The notes under the pieces are model-generated. The model did no database searches and was not told the DNA's origin. It saw nothing but the letters and a program-made list of their open reading frames with translations. Shown piece after piece: positions 34,247 to 43,740 of a DNA stretch of 64,000 bases. Position 1 is the first letter of the stretch. Each line of letters begins with the position of its first letter. The stretch comes from Sediminispirochaeta bajacaliforniensis DSM 16054 (lineage in GTDB: Bacteria; Spirochaetota; Spirochaetia; DSM-16054; Sediminispirochaetaceae), in NCBI RefSeq assembly GCF_000378205.1, contig NZ_KB899407.1, positions 124,001-188,000 of the forward strand, written 5' to 3'. The translations under genes and the position numbers were made by a program.

Positions 34247-35317
34247 TCAACTGTTCCTTCGGCAGACGTAGTCGAGGAGCTGTCGGAGATAGCCGCTCCA
34301 CGGCTCACGGCCTATGCCGAGAGAGAGTATCTGATCAAGAACGGCTTCAGCCTTCCGCTTGTAATCATCCATCATTGTTTCCACAGAAGAGAGGACTCCG
34401 GTGCTCACGGCTATCTTTCGAATTTGCCGCACTTCATCAATACCGGCCGTTCCCTTGCCGTAGATACGTTCCAGCACCGATAAGGCCTCTCCTTCAGCCG
34501 CCTTTTTTAGCATAAGGTAAAATAACGTCTTTTTCCCTTCCGCTATATCAGATCCGATTGGTTTACCGACCTCTTCGCTCTCGCCGAAGAGCCCCAATTC
34601 ATCATCACGAATCTGAAACAAGATTCCCAAAAGTTCCCCGTACGCCTCCAATAGATCTCGAAAACGCCTATCGGCACCGGCGATAAGGGCCCCTGCGGAA
34701 AGGGGAAGGGAGAAGGTATAGCGACCTGTTTTATAGCGATACAGGCTGATGACCTCCGCAAGGTTCGGATCCCCCCATCCGTCGCTCCATGCAACGTCGC
34801 TCATCTGAGCCGTTCCCACGATGCTCATCTCACGGCTGAAGAGTCCCACAAGTTCATGGCGGTTGCCGGCAATACGGCCTGCTTCGTTGACAAGAGAAAA
34901 GGCTAGGAAAATCGCAACGTCTCCGGCACAGATACCAAGACTCTCACCGAGGCGGGCGGCATCATCTGTTCCATATTTTGCAGCCTCAAGGGCATAATAA
35001 TGATGTACGGTTGATTGACCACGTCTCATCGTATCTCTGTCCATGATATCGTCGTGGATAAGGAGCGCCGACTGAAAAAGTTCCATGGCCGCCCCGAGGG
35101 GAAGTGCGGCAGGAGGGGCATCACCGGCGACCAGCCCTGCCCCTAAGGAGACAAGAGAACCCCGAATCATTTTCCCTCGGGTAGAGAAATCGGCAAGTAG
35201 GGTAAAAAGATCGGAGGCCTGAGGATTTTTCTGTTCCATAGCCGCAGCTTCCCGGCGGCAGGCACGCCGAATTTCTTCGGTAAGGTTTTGTTTCTGCTGC
35301 GAGAGATACTGTTGCAT
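34247..35317 (-). CDS. Polyprenyl diphosphate synthase
   Basis: A 356-residue trans-isoprenyl diphosphate synthase. The first Asp-rich motif is 'LLIHDDIMDRDTMRRG', the second 'FQIRDDELGLFGE', and 'KPIGSDIAEGKKTLFYL' follows it. It condenses IPP with allylic diphosphates to geranylgeranyl or longer chains for quinones, carotenoids or undecaprenyl carriers; the product length cannot be read directly. AAGGAGTG lies 7 bases before the ATG at 35317; the ORF's extra 22 residues are not needed. Confidence 0.9.
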   Translation of the reverse strand: MQQYLSQQKQNLTEEIRRACRREAAAMEQKNPQASDLFTLLADFSTRGKMIRGSLVSLGAGLVAGDAPPAALPLGAAMELFQSALLIHDDIMDRDTMRRGQSTVHHYYALEAAKYGTDDAARLGESLGICAGDVAIFLAFSLVNEAGRIAGNRHELVGLFSREMSIVGTAQMSDVAWSDGWGDPNLAEVISLYRYKTGRYTFSLPLSAGALIAGADRRFRDLLEAYGELLGILFQIRDDELGLFGESEEVGKPIGSDIAEGKKTLFYLMLKKAAEGEALSVLERIYGKGTAGIDEVRQIRKIAVSTGVLSSVETMMDDYKRKAEAVLDQILSLGIGREPWSGYLRQLLDYVCRRNS

Positions 35318-35479
35318 GGTAGGGCACTCCTTCGGCTTGTCGGACGTATACAAAACATAACGCGAAAGGCGATGAAAAGTCACCTCACCCGAAGGATCCC
35401 TTTTTAGAGTTTTTTATTCGCTTTCCAAGGCATCTTCTAATTTCTTTTTCAGTCTTGGCAGAAGAATTCAAGTAAGTTC

Positions 35480-35511
35480 CTGTTCGGTCAAACAGCATCA
35501 ACCGAACAGGA
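35480..35511 (-). terminator. Hairpin at the end of the ribose-type ABC operon
   Basis: A 10-bp stem, CCTGTTCGGT (35480-35489) and ACCGAACAGG (35502-35511), 8 bases past the permease stop. No T run follows on the minus strand, so it may be an mRNA-end stabiliser or a weak terminator. Confidence 0.55.
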
Positions 35512-35519
35512 AAGATGTT

Positions 35520-36650
35520 CTAGGCACTTACTTTCTCAGGACCCTTTTCGTCCGCCTGCTGTTGATGTAATGCGGCCTCATTCTGTTTTCTCAATTGATA
35601 CTGATCAATAACTACGGCAAGGACCAAGACCATTCCCTTGATGGCGGTTTGCCAGAAGGAAGAGACACCGATCATGACCAATCCGTCGTTCAATACTCCG
35701 AGGATAAGGGCACCGATAATGGTACCGCCGATGGATCCTCGCCCCCCATTTAAAGAAGCTCCGCCCAAGACAACTGCCGCTATAGCTGTCATCTCGTAAG
35801 CCTCGCCGGTCGCCGGGTGGGAGGCCACAAGCTGAGATGCAAGGACAAGTCCCGTAAGGGCCGCGGTAAAACCGGAAAACATGAAAATGGCCATTTTCAG
35901 CCGTTTGACTCGAATTCCCGACAGGACTGCGGCATCTTCATTTCCGCCGACAGCATAGATATGACGCCCGAATGGGGTTTTCTGGGATACATAAGCAGCG
36001 ACGATGGCTATGACGGCAGCGATCCAAACGACAAGAGGAATACCTAAAATGGTTCCCGCCCCGAGAATAGGAAAGCCTGTATTACCGAGAGCGGGATTCC
36101 CGATAAGATTGGGAAAGGTCTTTCCGCCGGAGCGAAGCATGGCGAAACCTCTTCCCATGTAAAGCATTCCCAAGGTAGCGATAAATGGCGCAACTCCAAG
36201 CTTAGTGATGATCAAACCATTAATAGCGCCAAGCAATACACCAATAAGCAGAACAATCAGAATAATCATGGGAACGTTGAAATAGATCACGATCCCGAAT
36301 AGCGGAAGCCGGAGACCTTCGGCAATCAAACCGCCGGCGATCATTCCACAAAGCCCCACGATGGAGCCTATCGAAAGGTCGATTCCCCCGCCGATGATAA
36401 CGTAGGTCATTCCCACCGCAAGGATCGCCCATATGGCGGAATGTTTCGCCATGGCAATCAAATTGGTAATCGAAAGAAAATTCGGAGCAATAAAAGAGAA
36501 GACTATCAGTACCGCAAGAAAAGCGATTAAAGTCCTCAGTTTCAATACCAACATCCCAATGGAAAAACCGGTCCCCGGTTTTTTATTAGCTAAAGCTGTC
36601 ATAAAACGCTTTTTCAACCTCCCTGTGCTACGCTGACGCGGTGATTCCAT
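35520..36650 (-). CDS. Ribose-type sugar ABC transporter permease
   Basis: A 376-residue RbsC-like inner-membrane permease with eight to ten hydrophobic segments and the family motifs 'GGIDLSIGSIVGL' and 'AAVVLGGASLNGGRGS'. The N-terminal ~40 and C-terminal ~25 residues are polar and longer than in E. coli RbsC. The start at 36650 overlaps the ATPase stop by 23 bases and follows GGAG. It is the last gene of the operon SBP, DUF2291, ATPase, permease. Having a single permease gene means a homodimeric channel. Confidence 0.9.
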   Translation of the reverse strand: MESPRQRSTGRLKKRFMTALANKKPGTGFSIGMLVLKLRTLIAFLAVLIVFSFIAPNFLSITNLIAMAKHSAIWAILAVGMTYVIIGGGIDLSIGSIVGLCGMIAGGLIAEGLRLPLFGIVIYFNVPMIILIVLLIGVLLGAINGLIITKLGVAPFIATLGMLYMGRGFAMLRSGGKTFPNLIGNPALGNTGFPILGAGTILGIPLVVWIAAVIAIVAAYVSQKTPFGRHIYAVGGNEDAAVLSGIRVKRLKMAIFMFSGFTAALTGLVLASQLVASHPATGEAYEMTAIAAVVLGGASLNGGRGSIGGTIIGALILGVLNDGLVMIGVSSFWQTAIKGMVLVLAVVIDQYQLRKQNEAALHQQQADEKGPEKVSA

Positions 36651-38181
36651 GACCAATCTCCGAAGCCTTTCTAATCTTTTCTTCCGTCGCTTCGGAGCGG
36701 TCGAACTCGCCGGTTATCTTTCCTTTTGAAAGCACAATAATGCGATCCGACATGGAAAAAATTTCTTCGAGTTCCGATGATACAAATACAATACCGAATT
36801 TGCCCTTTGCCATTTTATTCATGATCTCGAAGACGTCGGACTTTGCGCCGACATCTATTCCTCGCGTCGGTTCATCCATCAGAAGAACCTTCGGCTTTGT
36901 CAAAAGAGCCTTTCCGATGACCACCTTCTGCTGGTTTCCTCCGCTTAGAGCATTTATTGAAATCGACGGAGACGAGACCTTGATGACCATCTCTTTAATC
37001 ATCTCGGCAACACGTTTCATTTCCACCTTCACATTGATCTGCCAAAGCTTCAGATACCGGGCAATACTTGCCATCGTGAGGTTTTTCTCCACCGAAAGAT
37101 TTAAAAAGAGTCCTTCCCTCTGTCGCTCCTCCGGAATCAGGACAAGCCCGTGCTCAATCCTTTCCTTCGTGTCCATGGTATCGAGCCGTTGTCCTTCCAA
37201 GGTAATTTCACCGGAGGCCTTATCGTAAAGGCCCATCATGGTTTCCAATAGCTCGGTTCTCCCAGCCCCCATGAGACCGTATATGCCGAGGATTTCACCT
37301 TCGCGTACAGAGAGGGAAACATCTTGAAATGTATACCCTCCCCCGAACCGGGGTAGGGTCATATGCTTCACCGACAAAAGCTCTTTTCCTGCTTCGTGTG
37401 CTTGTCCGCTGAAAAATTTCTTCGGATCACGGCCGACCATCTTCCGAATGATATCGGCCATCTCCATCTCGGCAACGAGGCCGCAATCAACAAGTCTGGA
37501 ATCCCGCAGAATAGTGATGTAATCGCCGATTTCCCGAATTTCTTCCAATCGATGGCTGATATAGATAATACCCACTCCCTGAGCCTTCAGGTCCGCTATG
37601 ACATTGAAAAGGACCTGGACCTCCTGGATGCTCAGGGAAGAAGTAGGTTCGTCCATGATCAGGATCTTGGGCTCATCTATCATGGTCTTGGCAATCTCGA
37701 CAATCTGCTGCTGTCCAAGCCGCAAATCTCTTACCAAAGTTTCAGGATTGATATCCTGCCCAAGCCGTTTGAGAATCGTCCGGGAACGTTCGACCTGTTC
37801 CTGGTGATCGATGTATAGGTTGCGGTGCCTACTCAGTTCCTTGTTCATAAAGATGTTCTCGGCAACGTTGAGATTGGTAAAAAGGTTCAATTCCTGATGA
37901 ACAATACCGATCCCTTTCCCCGCAGCATCCCGTGCCGATGAAAGAGTCACCTCATGGGGCGTTCCCTCGTTGTCGAAAAGACAGATCGTCCCACTTGTCG
38001 CCTCTTCGATTCCCGCAAGAATCTTCATCAGCGTCGATTTCCCGGCACCGTTTTCCCCGACAAGAACATTGATTTTCCCCTTATAGACCTTAAAATCAAC
38101 GCCCTGCAGGGCCCGGGTCCCGGGGAACACCTTCGTAATGTTACGAGCCTCCAACACCACTTCGCTTTGTTCTTCTGCCAT
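36628..38181 (-). CDS. Ribose-type sugar ABC transporter ATPase (two nucleotide domains)
   Basis: 517 residues. The first ATPase half is intact (Walker A 'GENGAGKSTLMKIL', Walker B 'ILIMDEPTSSL'). The second half has a degenerate Walker A ('GLMGAGRTELLETM'), a signature 'LSGGNQQKVVIGKAL' and Walker B 'LLMDEPTRGID'. This RbsA/MglA layout energises sugar uptake at the inner membrane. GGAG precedes the ATG at 38181, one base past the end of the DUF2291 stop. Confidence 0.93.
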   Translation of the reverse strand: MAEEQSEVVLEARNITKVFPGTRALQGVDFKVYKGKINVLVGENGAGKSTLMKILAGIEEATSGTICLFDNEGTPHEVTLSSARDAAGKGIGIVHQELNLFTNLNVAENIFMNKELSRHRNLYIDHQEQVERSRTILKRLGQDINPETLVRDLRLGQQQIVEIAKTMIDEPKILIMDEPTSSLSIQEVQVLFNVIADLKAQGVGIIYISHRLEEIREIGDYITILRDSRLVDCGLVAEMEMADIIRKMVGRDPKKFFSGQAHEAGKELLSVKHMTLPRFGGGYTFQDVSLSVREGEILGIYGLMGAGRTELLETMMGLYDKASGEITLEGQRLDTMDTKERIEHGLVLIPEERQREGLFLNLSVEKNLTMASIARYLKLWQINVKVEMKRVAEMIKEMVIKVSSPSISINALSGGNQQKVVIGKALLTKPKVLLMDEPTRGIDVGAKSDVFEIMNKMAKGKFGIVFVSSELEEIFSMSDRIIVLSKGKITGEFDRSEATEEKIRKASEIGHGITASA

Positions 38182-38182
38182 A

Positions 38183-38881
38183 CTACTCTCCACCCGCAAC
38201 AGTCGGCTCGATGATTACCGGTGTTATGACAACATCATCCAAAGAATCACCATCCTCCAACTTGAAGGCGCCATAGTAGTTGATCTCTTTACCCGCTATT
38301 GAAGAAAGATCAAGCGGTTCTATCGCTTCTTTTTTCATTCGTGCATTCAATTCGTCGGCCAGACTGGCAAACTGAAGCTGATTCCCTACCTCGGTAAAGC
38401 GAATAAAAGAAACAGAATCACGAATAGCCGTATTTCTAATCACAGGGCCCACCTGCATTTTGGCATCGACCGTTCCCTCGTAAGGCGGGGTATCGAGCAA
38501 CAGCAATCCGTTCCGGGACGAATCATCATAGGAAACAACCCTGGCACTGCCTTTTATCTTAAAGGTAACCCCCATGCCGCCGGCCTTGCTCATGAGCCCG
38601 TATTCTTGGGTGGCCGTATCAGGGTCCTTCTTAAGTGCGGCAAGCAGTGTTTCAAAATCACAAGATTCTTCTTTAAAGGCGGGAATCAGCTTTGTATCCC
38701 ATATTGAATCAACATACGCAACAGGATCAAAGGCTTTTCCACTTTTCGTCCATGTCGAGTATTCATCGCCTTGCTGCTCATTGAGCTCACTGATTCTTTT
38801 TATCGTACACCCACTCAACAGAACGGCTATTCCAATAAGCAGCATTACGAAAGAGCACAATGTCCTTTCTCTCATCATCAT
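38183..38881 (-). CDS. DUF2291 periplasmic lipoprotein of the ABC operon
   Basis: 232 residues. The export signal ends in a lipobox 'VLLSGCTIK', so it should be anchored by lipid on the periplasmic side. The body matches DUF2291 ('DPVAYVDSIWDTKLIPAF', 'RNTAIRDSVSFIRFTEVGNQ'). DUF2291 genes are typically embedded in ribose-type ABC operons, and a role in presenting substrate or helping the transporter is inferred. Three consecutive ATGs exist (38881, 38878, 38875); TGGAG favours the first. Confidence 0.82.
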   Translation of the reverse strand: MMMRERTLCSFVMLLIGIAVLLSGCTIKRISELNEQQGDEYSTWTKSGKAFDPVAYVDSIWDTKLIPAFKEESCDFETLLAALKKDPDTATQEYGLMSKAGGMGVTFKIKGSARVVSYDDSSRNGLLLLDTPPYEGTVDAKMQVGPVIRNTAIRDSVSFIRFTEVGNQLQFASLADELNARMKKEAIEPLDLSSIAGKEINYYGAFKLEDGDSLDDVVITPVIIEPTVAGGE

Positions 38882-38917
38882 GTCCACTCCAGATTCGTAA
38901 AACAGTTGTGTATGGAA

Positions 38918-38945
38918 GGGCCCGGAAAGGAATAGGTCCGGGCCC
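38918..38945 (-). promoter_or_regulatory. Intra-operon stem-loop behind the binding-protein gene
   Basis: GGGCCCGGA (38918-38926) and TCCGGGCCC (38937-38945) form a 9-bp GC-rich stem between the SBP and DUF2291 genes. There is no T run. It likely protects the 3' end of the SBP message, so the binding protein is made in excess over the membrane parts. Confidence 0.65.
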
Positions 38946-38973
38946 CAAAATCAAGATCGGAAAGACGATTTCG

Positions 38974-40038
<1,065 letters not shown>

Positions 40039-40124
40039 CTACAATTTTGCCGACAAAATTCTCATTTATTATCATTTTATGGTAGAAAGTTTACATTTTC
40101 TTTCAAGATAACGACAAAAAAATA

Positions 40125-40138
40125 TGAAATCGATTGCA
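40125..40138. promoter_or_regulatory. Possible auxiliary LacI-type operator
   Basis: TGAAATCGATTGCA differs from the perfect palindrome by one base (G for T in the right half). It is centred 146 bases from the main operator, a distance compatible with DNA looping. It also lies just past the DUF4125 stop codon. Confidence 0.5.
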
Positions 40139-40141
40139 GTA

Positions 40142-40693
40142 CTACGATTTTCCAAGCCGTTTTTCCATCTCGTCGATATTTGTGTAGCCCGACTGGAGGG
40201 CCAGGAATTCATAGATCGCCTTTGACATATTTTGCTTTTCCCGTGAAGAAGAGTCGACATCCTTCCAAAGTAGTTCAAGAGTGGCATCGGAATAGGTCTC
40301 CAATTCGCATCTAAGGTAATTTGCAAAATCATCGATATCGCGGCTGCCTCGCATGATATTCGGATAACGGGAGAGCATCTCGCGTTGCCAACCTACAAAT
40401 CTGGAAACAATCTCGGGGATCCGCTTGCTCTGGCTTACCGGAGGGATGAGGCCTTCCATTCTAGCATACTTTATCGTCATAAGATTTCTTCCCTCCTCCT
40501 CCGCCTGCCGAAGGTCCTGAAGATAGCTCTCACAACAGGAAAGCGACCAGACAGAAAATTGTCCCCGCCTATGCAACTGCATGTCATCAAGATGGGCCCT
40601 GCAAGAAGGCTCTTGCCGTGCGGGAACTCGTAAAAACATGTCAACTTCCCGATCAAGAATTTCTGCAATAATACGTTTTCGGGCTTGATCCAT
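40142..40693 (-). CDS. DUF4125 family protein
   Basis: 183 residues. Features of the DUF4125 family: 'FLRVPARQEPSCRAHLDDM', 'SCCESYLQDLRQAEEEGRNLMTIKYARMEG'-like core and 'RYPNIMRGSRDIDDFANYLR'. It is mostly helical and cytosolic, with no known activity. AAGGAGTTGCTT precedes the ATG at 40693. It is the last gene of LacI, activase, DUF4037, DUF4125, 10 bases after DUF4037. The steady pairing suggests the two DUF proteins work together. Confidence 0.78.
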   Translation of the reverse strand: MDQARKRIIAEILDREVDMFLRVPARQEPSCRAHLDDMQLHRRGQFSVWSLSCCESYLQDLRQAEEEGRNLMTIKYARMEGLIPPVSQSKRIPEIVSRFVGWQREMLSRYPNIMRGSRDIDDFANYLRCELETYSDATLELLWKDVDSSSREKQNMSKAIYEFLALQSGYTNIDEMEKRLGKS

Positions 40694-40703
40694 AAGCAAC
40701 TCC

Positions 40704-41630
40704 TTACTCAATGATCTGCGCCCCGCTCCGTAACCAGGGGGTTTCAATCATTTCGGTTATGCGAAAACCGTACTCCTGTAAAAAGGCTCCGCAGGCAAAA
40801 GAAAATCCCCGCTCCTCCAATTGGGCAACCATGAATCGGGCGATGGCCTCGATAGACTCCTTGAGCGTTCCCGGATCGGAAAGCGCGGCGGCCATGTTAA
40901 TATACCGTGCAAGAAGCTTCCCTTCCGTCCCTTCCTGGGAAAGTGCATGGAAGAGCCATTTATAGTAGGGCCGGTAACGACGACGAAGTAAAAAATAGAG
41001 GGCGGCGGCCTCCTCAAGCGCAGAGGCCCGTGTATATTGGAGCAATGGCATATCGGACCGAAGGAGTGCCCTTGGCAGATTGTATTGCCCGTACTGGCTA
41101 AAGGCAAAACAGCGGGAAGCGATCTTTTTCAACCATAGATCCCTGGGATAATAATGGTTCAGACTCTCCCGAAGAGCACCTATTTCTCCTGCACCATCGA
41201 AGAAAACATCACCATTGGTGGCAAGAGAGAGCCCTTCTTCCCGCATTGCCATCCACTCCTTGATCGTTTCCGGAGGGGACACCCTGCCTATCAGGTGTTC
41301 AAAAAAGAAGGGCACAGTCATGACACCATCCCTGCCCACAGCGGGATCAAAACGCTGCACCGCCCCAAAACCACCGAAAGGCCCCTCAAGACTGCGATAG
41401 AGCTTTTCCATAGCATGGATTTTCTCCTCTGGAGTTCGTGCGGGAAGCCAAAGGCAGAGACGCGCACCCCAATCGTGATCGCGGGAGAACTCGTCGTCAA
41501 AACCGTAACATTCGGATCCATGCCCAACCAATCCAAAGGCCATGGAGGAAACATCATCGGGGAAATGTTCCCGGAATGAGGGCAAAACCCGATCGTGATA
41601 AAAAAGTTTTGAAAGGGCAAGCCCCTTCAT
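40704..41630 (-). CDS. DUF4037 nucleotidyltransferase-like protein
   Basis: 308 residues. The N-terminal 'GLVGHGSECYGFDDEFSRDHDWGARL' region has the GS...D...D-x-D layout of minimal nucleotidyltransferases (pol-beta superfamily); the C-terminal half is helical. DUF4037 proteins may attach a nucleotide to a target, but none is known. The ATG overlaps the activase stop by one base (TGATG), so synthesis is coupled to the glycyl-radical activase. A link to radical-enzyme control or to sugar sensing is an inference from the operon. Confidence 0.8.
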   Translation of the reverse strand: MKGLALSKLFYHDRVLPSFREHFPDDVSSMAFGLVGHGSECYGFDDEFSRDHDWGARLCLWLPARTPEEKIHAMEKLYRSLEGPFGGFGAVQRFDPAVGRDGVMTVPFFFEHLIGRVSPPETIKEWMAMREEGLSLATNGDVFFDGAGEIGALRESLNHYYPRDLWLKKIASRCFAFSQYGQYNLPRALLRSDMPLLQYTRASALEEAAALYFLLRRRYRPYYKWLFHALSQEGTEGKLLARYINMAAALSDPGTLKESIEAIARFMVAQLEERGFSFACGAFLQEYGFRITEMIETPWLRSGAQIIE

Positions 41631-42547
41631 CAATGCCCCGCACCTACGGTGATATCAAGACCAAACCTCTTACCAAGTCCGGCAAGAGGAAGGCAGGCAG
41701 CCTTATCCAAACTCGGAACGCCCTCCATGGAATCCTCACGGCCGAGGGCCGCATATTTTCCCGATCCCAATCGGTGAAAAGGCAGAAGTTCCACCTTCCG
41801 CACCCTCGTTCGGGTGGAAAGAAAGGAGCAGATATCTCCTATTACCTCAGGCGAATCATTTATCCCCGGAATGACAGGGATTCGGACAATGACAGGCTCA
41901 AATTCACGACTCAGCCGGAGCAGATTATTCAGAATAACACCGTTCGGCGCACCGACAACACGTTCATGAACCAGAGGATCGATATGCTTCACATCAAAAT
42001 AGATCAGATTCATATAGGGAAGAATACGCTCGAAGCGGTCCCAAGGGACGCTACCAGCCGTTTCCAACGCCGTATGGATTTCCTCGGAGCGGCAACGGGA
42101 GGCAAGATCGACAAGACCTTCGATTTGCAATAAGGGCTCTCCACCGGAAAAGGTGACTCCACCACCGGAATTCTCATAAAAGCTTTGGTCTTTCATGATC
42201 TCCCGCATAATATCCTCGGAGCTTCGAACTTCGCCGGCAATTCGCCTTGCATTATAAAAGCAGGCATCCACACAGCTGGCACAAAGCGTGCAGCGGTCGT
42301 GAATCGTCACAAAACCAAGGTCAGAAGCAGTATCTATTGCCCCGGCAGGGCAGGCCTCAACACACTTTCCACAACCGACACACTGTTTTCGGTAGTAAAG
42401 AACCTGAGGCCGACGTTGCTGAGACTCAGGGTTCTGACACCAGAGGCAATGCAGATTGCATCCCTTAAAAAAGACGACCGTCCTGATGCCGGGACCATCC
42501 TCCAGGGCATAACGCTCAAGTTCGAATATCGTCAGATTCTCGGCCAC
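41630..42547 (-). CDS. Glycyl-radical enzyme activating enzyme (radical SAM)
   Basis: 305 residues. The radical-SAM cluster motif C30-x3-C34-x2-C37 ('GCNLHCLWC') is followed by two [4Fe-4S] ferredoxin motifs (Cys56/59/62/66 and 86/89/92/96), as in activases of diol-dehydratase-type glycyl-radical enzymes. 'VTFSGGEPLLQ' is the SAM-binding GGE. It makes the glycyl radical on its partner, here very probably the enzyme encoded at 45399. It starts with GTG behind GGGAAGG, 16 bases after the LacI gene, so repressor and activase share one message. Confidence 0.93.
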   Translation of the reverse strand: MAENLTIFELERYALEDGPGIRTVVFFKGCNLHCLWCQNPESQQRRPQVLYYRKQCVGCGKCVEACPAGAIDTASDLGFVTIHDRCTLCASCVDACFYNARRIAGEVRSSEDIMREIMKDQSFYENSGGGVTFSGGEPLLQIEGLVDLASRCRSEEIHTALETAGSVPWDRFERILPYMNLIYFDVKHIDPLVHERVVGAPNGVILNNLLRLSREFEPVIVRIPVIPGINDSPEVIGDICSFLSTRTRVRKVELLPFHRLGSGKYAALGREDSMEGVPSLDKAACLPLAGLGKRFGLDITVGAGH

Positions 42548-42563
42548 GATACAACCTTCCCTC

Positions 42564-43598
42564 TTATCGAATTGCCGGCCTTTTGACGGACCCGACCAGC
42601 TTTCTACAGGTATCGCCTATTTTTAAGGTCGTCGGTACAACAACCCGTTTTTCAACCCCGCCTTGGGAACCATTATTTACCTTGCCGATAAGAATAGCGA
42701 AAGCATTTTCGCATAATGCGGGAATATCTTGTTTCACCGTTGTTAAGTTGGCCTGAAAAAAATTGTGAAAGGGAATGTCGTCAAAGCCGACAAGGGAAAT
42801 ATCTTCGGGAATGGAGATATTTAAGTGCCGGGCCTTGCTCATGGCTCCGTAGGCCATTTGATCATTCGCACTGAAAATAGCGGTGGGCCATTCGGGCAGC
42901 GTCAGGAAATACTCAATGGCGGAAATTCCCGATTCATATCGCAAATCCCCCTGATAGACCAATTCCGGATGAAAGGGAACTCCATATGCATCGAGTGCAT
43001 CGCGATATCCGTGAAAGCGATCTTCCACCGAAGGCCAGTTTTCCGGTCCACTGATAAAAGCGATCCGTTGATGATTCAACTGCAAAAGATATTCCGTGGC
43101 CTGTCGTCCTCCGGCATAGTTGTCGCTACTAACCTCGGAGACAAAGCCTTCCTGAGAATGACGATCAATCAGGACCGTCTCGGTATAGTGCTGAGCCCGC
43201 TCAATGGTTGGAAGGGATATACCTTCGGCAAAAATCACACCTGCAATTTTATTGTCCAATAGGTAGTCAAGATAAATTCGTTCCTTGTCCGCATTATTCT
43301 CGGTATCACAAATCGTAAGAGGGATCCCCCGCTCCATGGCAAGATGACTAATCTTTCTGACAATTAAGGCAAAAAACGGATTTAAAATATCGAAGACAAA
43401 AAGGGCAAGCCCCCAGCTTGATTTTGAACTGAGTTTTGAGGCAAAGGGATTGGGTTTATAGCCCAATTCCTTCATTTTTTCCTCGACATGCTTACGTAAA
43501 GGAGCCGCAACCAATTCAGGGTTATTCAGCACACGAGAAACGGTTGCCGGCGAGGTACCGCAGATTTTCGCAAATTCAGTAATAGTATACCTGCTCAT
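42564..43598 (-). CDS. LacI-family transcriptional repressor
   Basis: 344 residues. The N-terminal helix-turn-helix is 'ITEFAKICGTSPATVSRVLNN', and the hinge helix is 'PNPFASKLSSKSS'. The rest is a type I periplasmic-fold effector domain ending 'LVGFDDIPFHNFFQANLTT'. Two ATGs (43601, 43598) exist; GAGGG suits the second. A perfect 14-bp palindrome overlaps its own transcription start, and near-identical sites lie at the ABC operon and the glycyl-radical enzyme gene. A sugar or sugar phosphate is the expected inducer. Confidence 0.93.
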   Translation of the reverse strand: MSRYTITEFAKICGTSPATVSRVLNNPELVAAPLRKHVEEKMKELGYKPNPFASKLSSKSSWGLALFVFDILNPFFALIVRKISHLAMERGIPLTICDTENNADKERIYLDYLLDNKIAGVIFAEGISLPTIERAQHYTETVLIDRHSQEGFVSEVSSDNYAGGRQATEYLLQLNHQRIAFISGPENWPSVEDRFHGYRDALDAYGVPFHPELVYQGDLRYESGISAIEYFLTLPEWPTAIFSANDQMAYGAMSKARHLNISIPEDISLVGFDDIPFHNFFQANLTTVKQDIPALCENAFAILIGKVNNGSQGGVEKRVVVPTTLKIGDTCRKLVGSVKRPAIR

Positions 43599-43614
43599 CA
43601 TAACCCTCTAGAAG

Positions 43615-43628
43615 TGAAAACGTTTTCA
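43615..43628. promoter_or_regulatory. LacI-type operator at the repressor's own promoter
   Basis: The perfect palindrome TGAAAACGTTTTCA starts 4 bases downstream of the -10 element, covering the start site. It indicates autorepression. Confidence 0.85.
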
Positions 43629-43632
43629 AATC

Positions 43633-43662
43633 ATTCTAAGGGATGAACTCCTTTTCTGTCAA
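43633..43662 (-). promoter_or_regulatory. Promoter of the LacI-activase-DUF4037-DUF4125 operon
   Basis: On the minus strand: TTGACA (43662-43657), 18 bases, TAGAAT (43638-43633), close to consensus. Confidence 0.78.
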
Positions 43663-43663
43663 G

Positions 43664-43717
43664 GTCAGATCAGAAAGCCTTGGCCCCGAAAACAGGGCCA
43701 AGGCTTTCTGATCTGAC
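43664..43717 (-). terminator. 23-bp perfect hairpin after the aldolase gene
   Basis: Arms 43664-43686 and 43695-43717 are exact inverted repeats around the 8-base loop CGAAAACA. The hairpin starts 23 bases past the aldolase stop and abuts the LacI promoter. There is no T run on the minus strand, so it is either a strong structural terminator/insulator or an mRNA stabiliser. Confidence 0.7.
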
Positions 43718-43740
43718 TATCTGAACGCAGAGTGGGGTCT

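Noticed and set aside
40142-41630. DUF4037/DUF4125 as a toxin-antitoxin pair
   Set aside because: The nucleotidyltransferase-like motif invites this, but the genes are embedded in a metabolic operon, are not small and show no typical HEPN RxxxxH motif that I can see.
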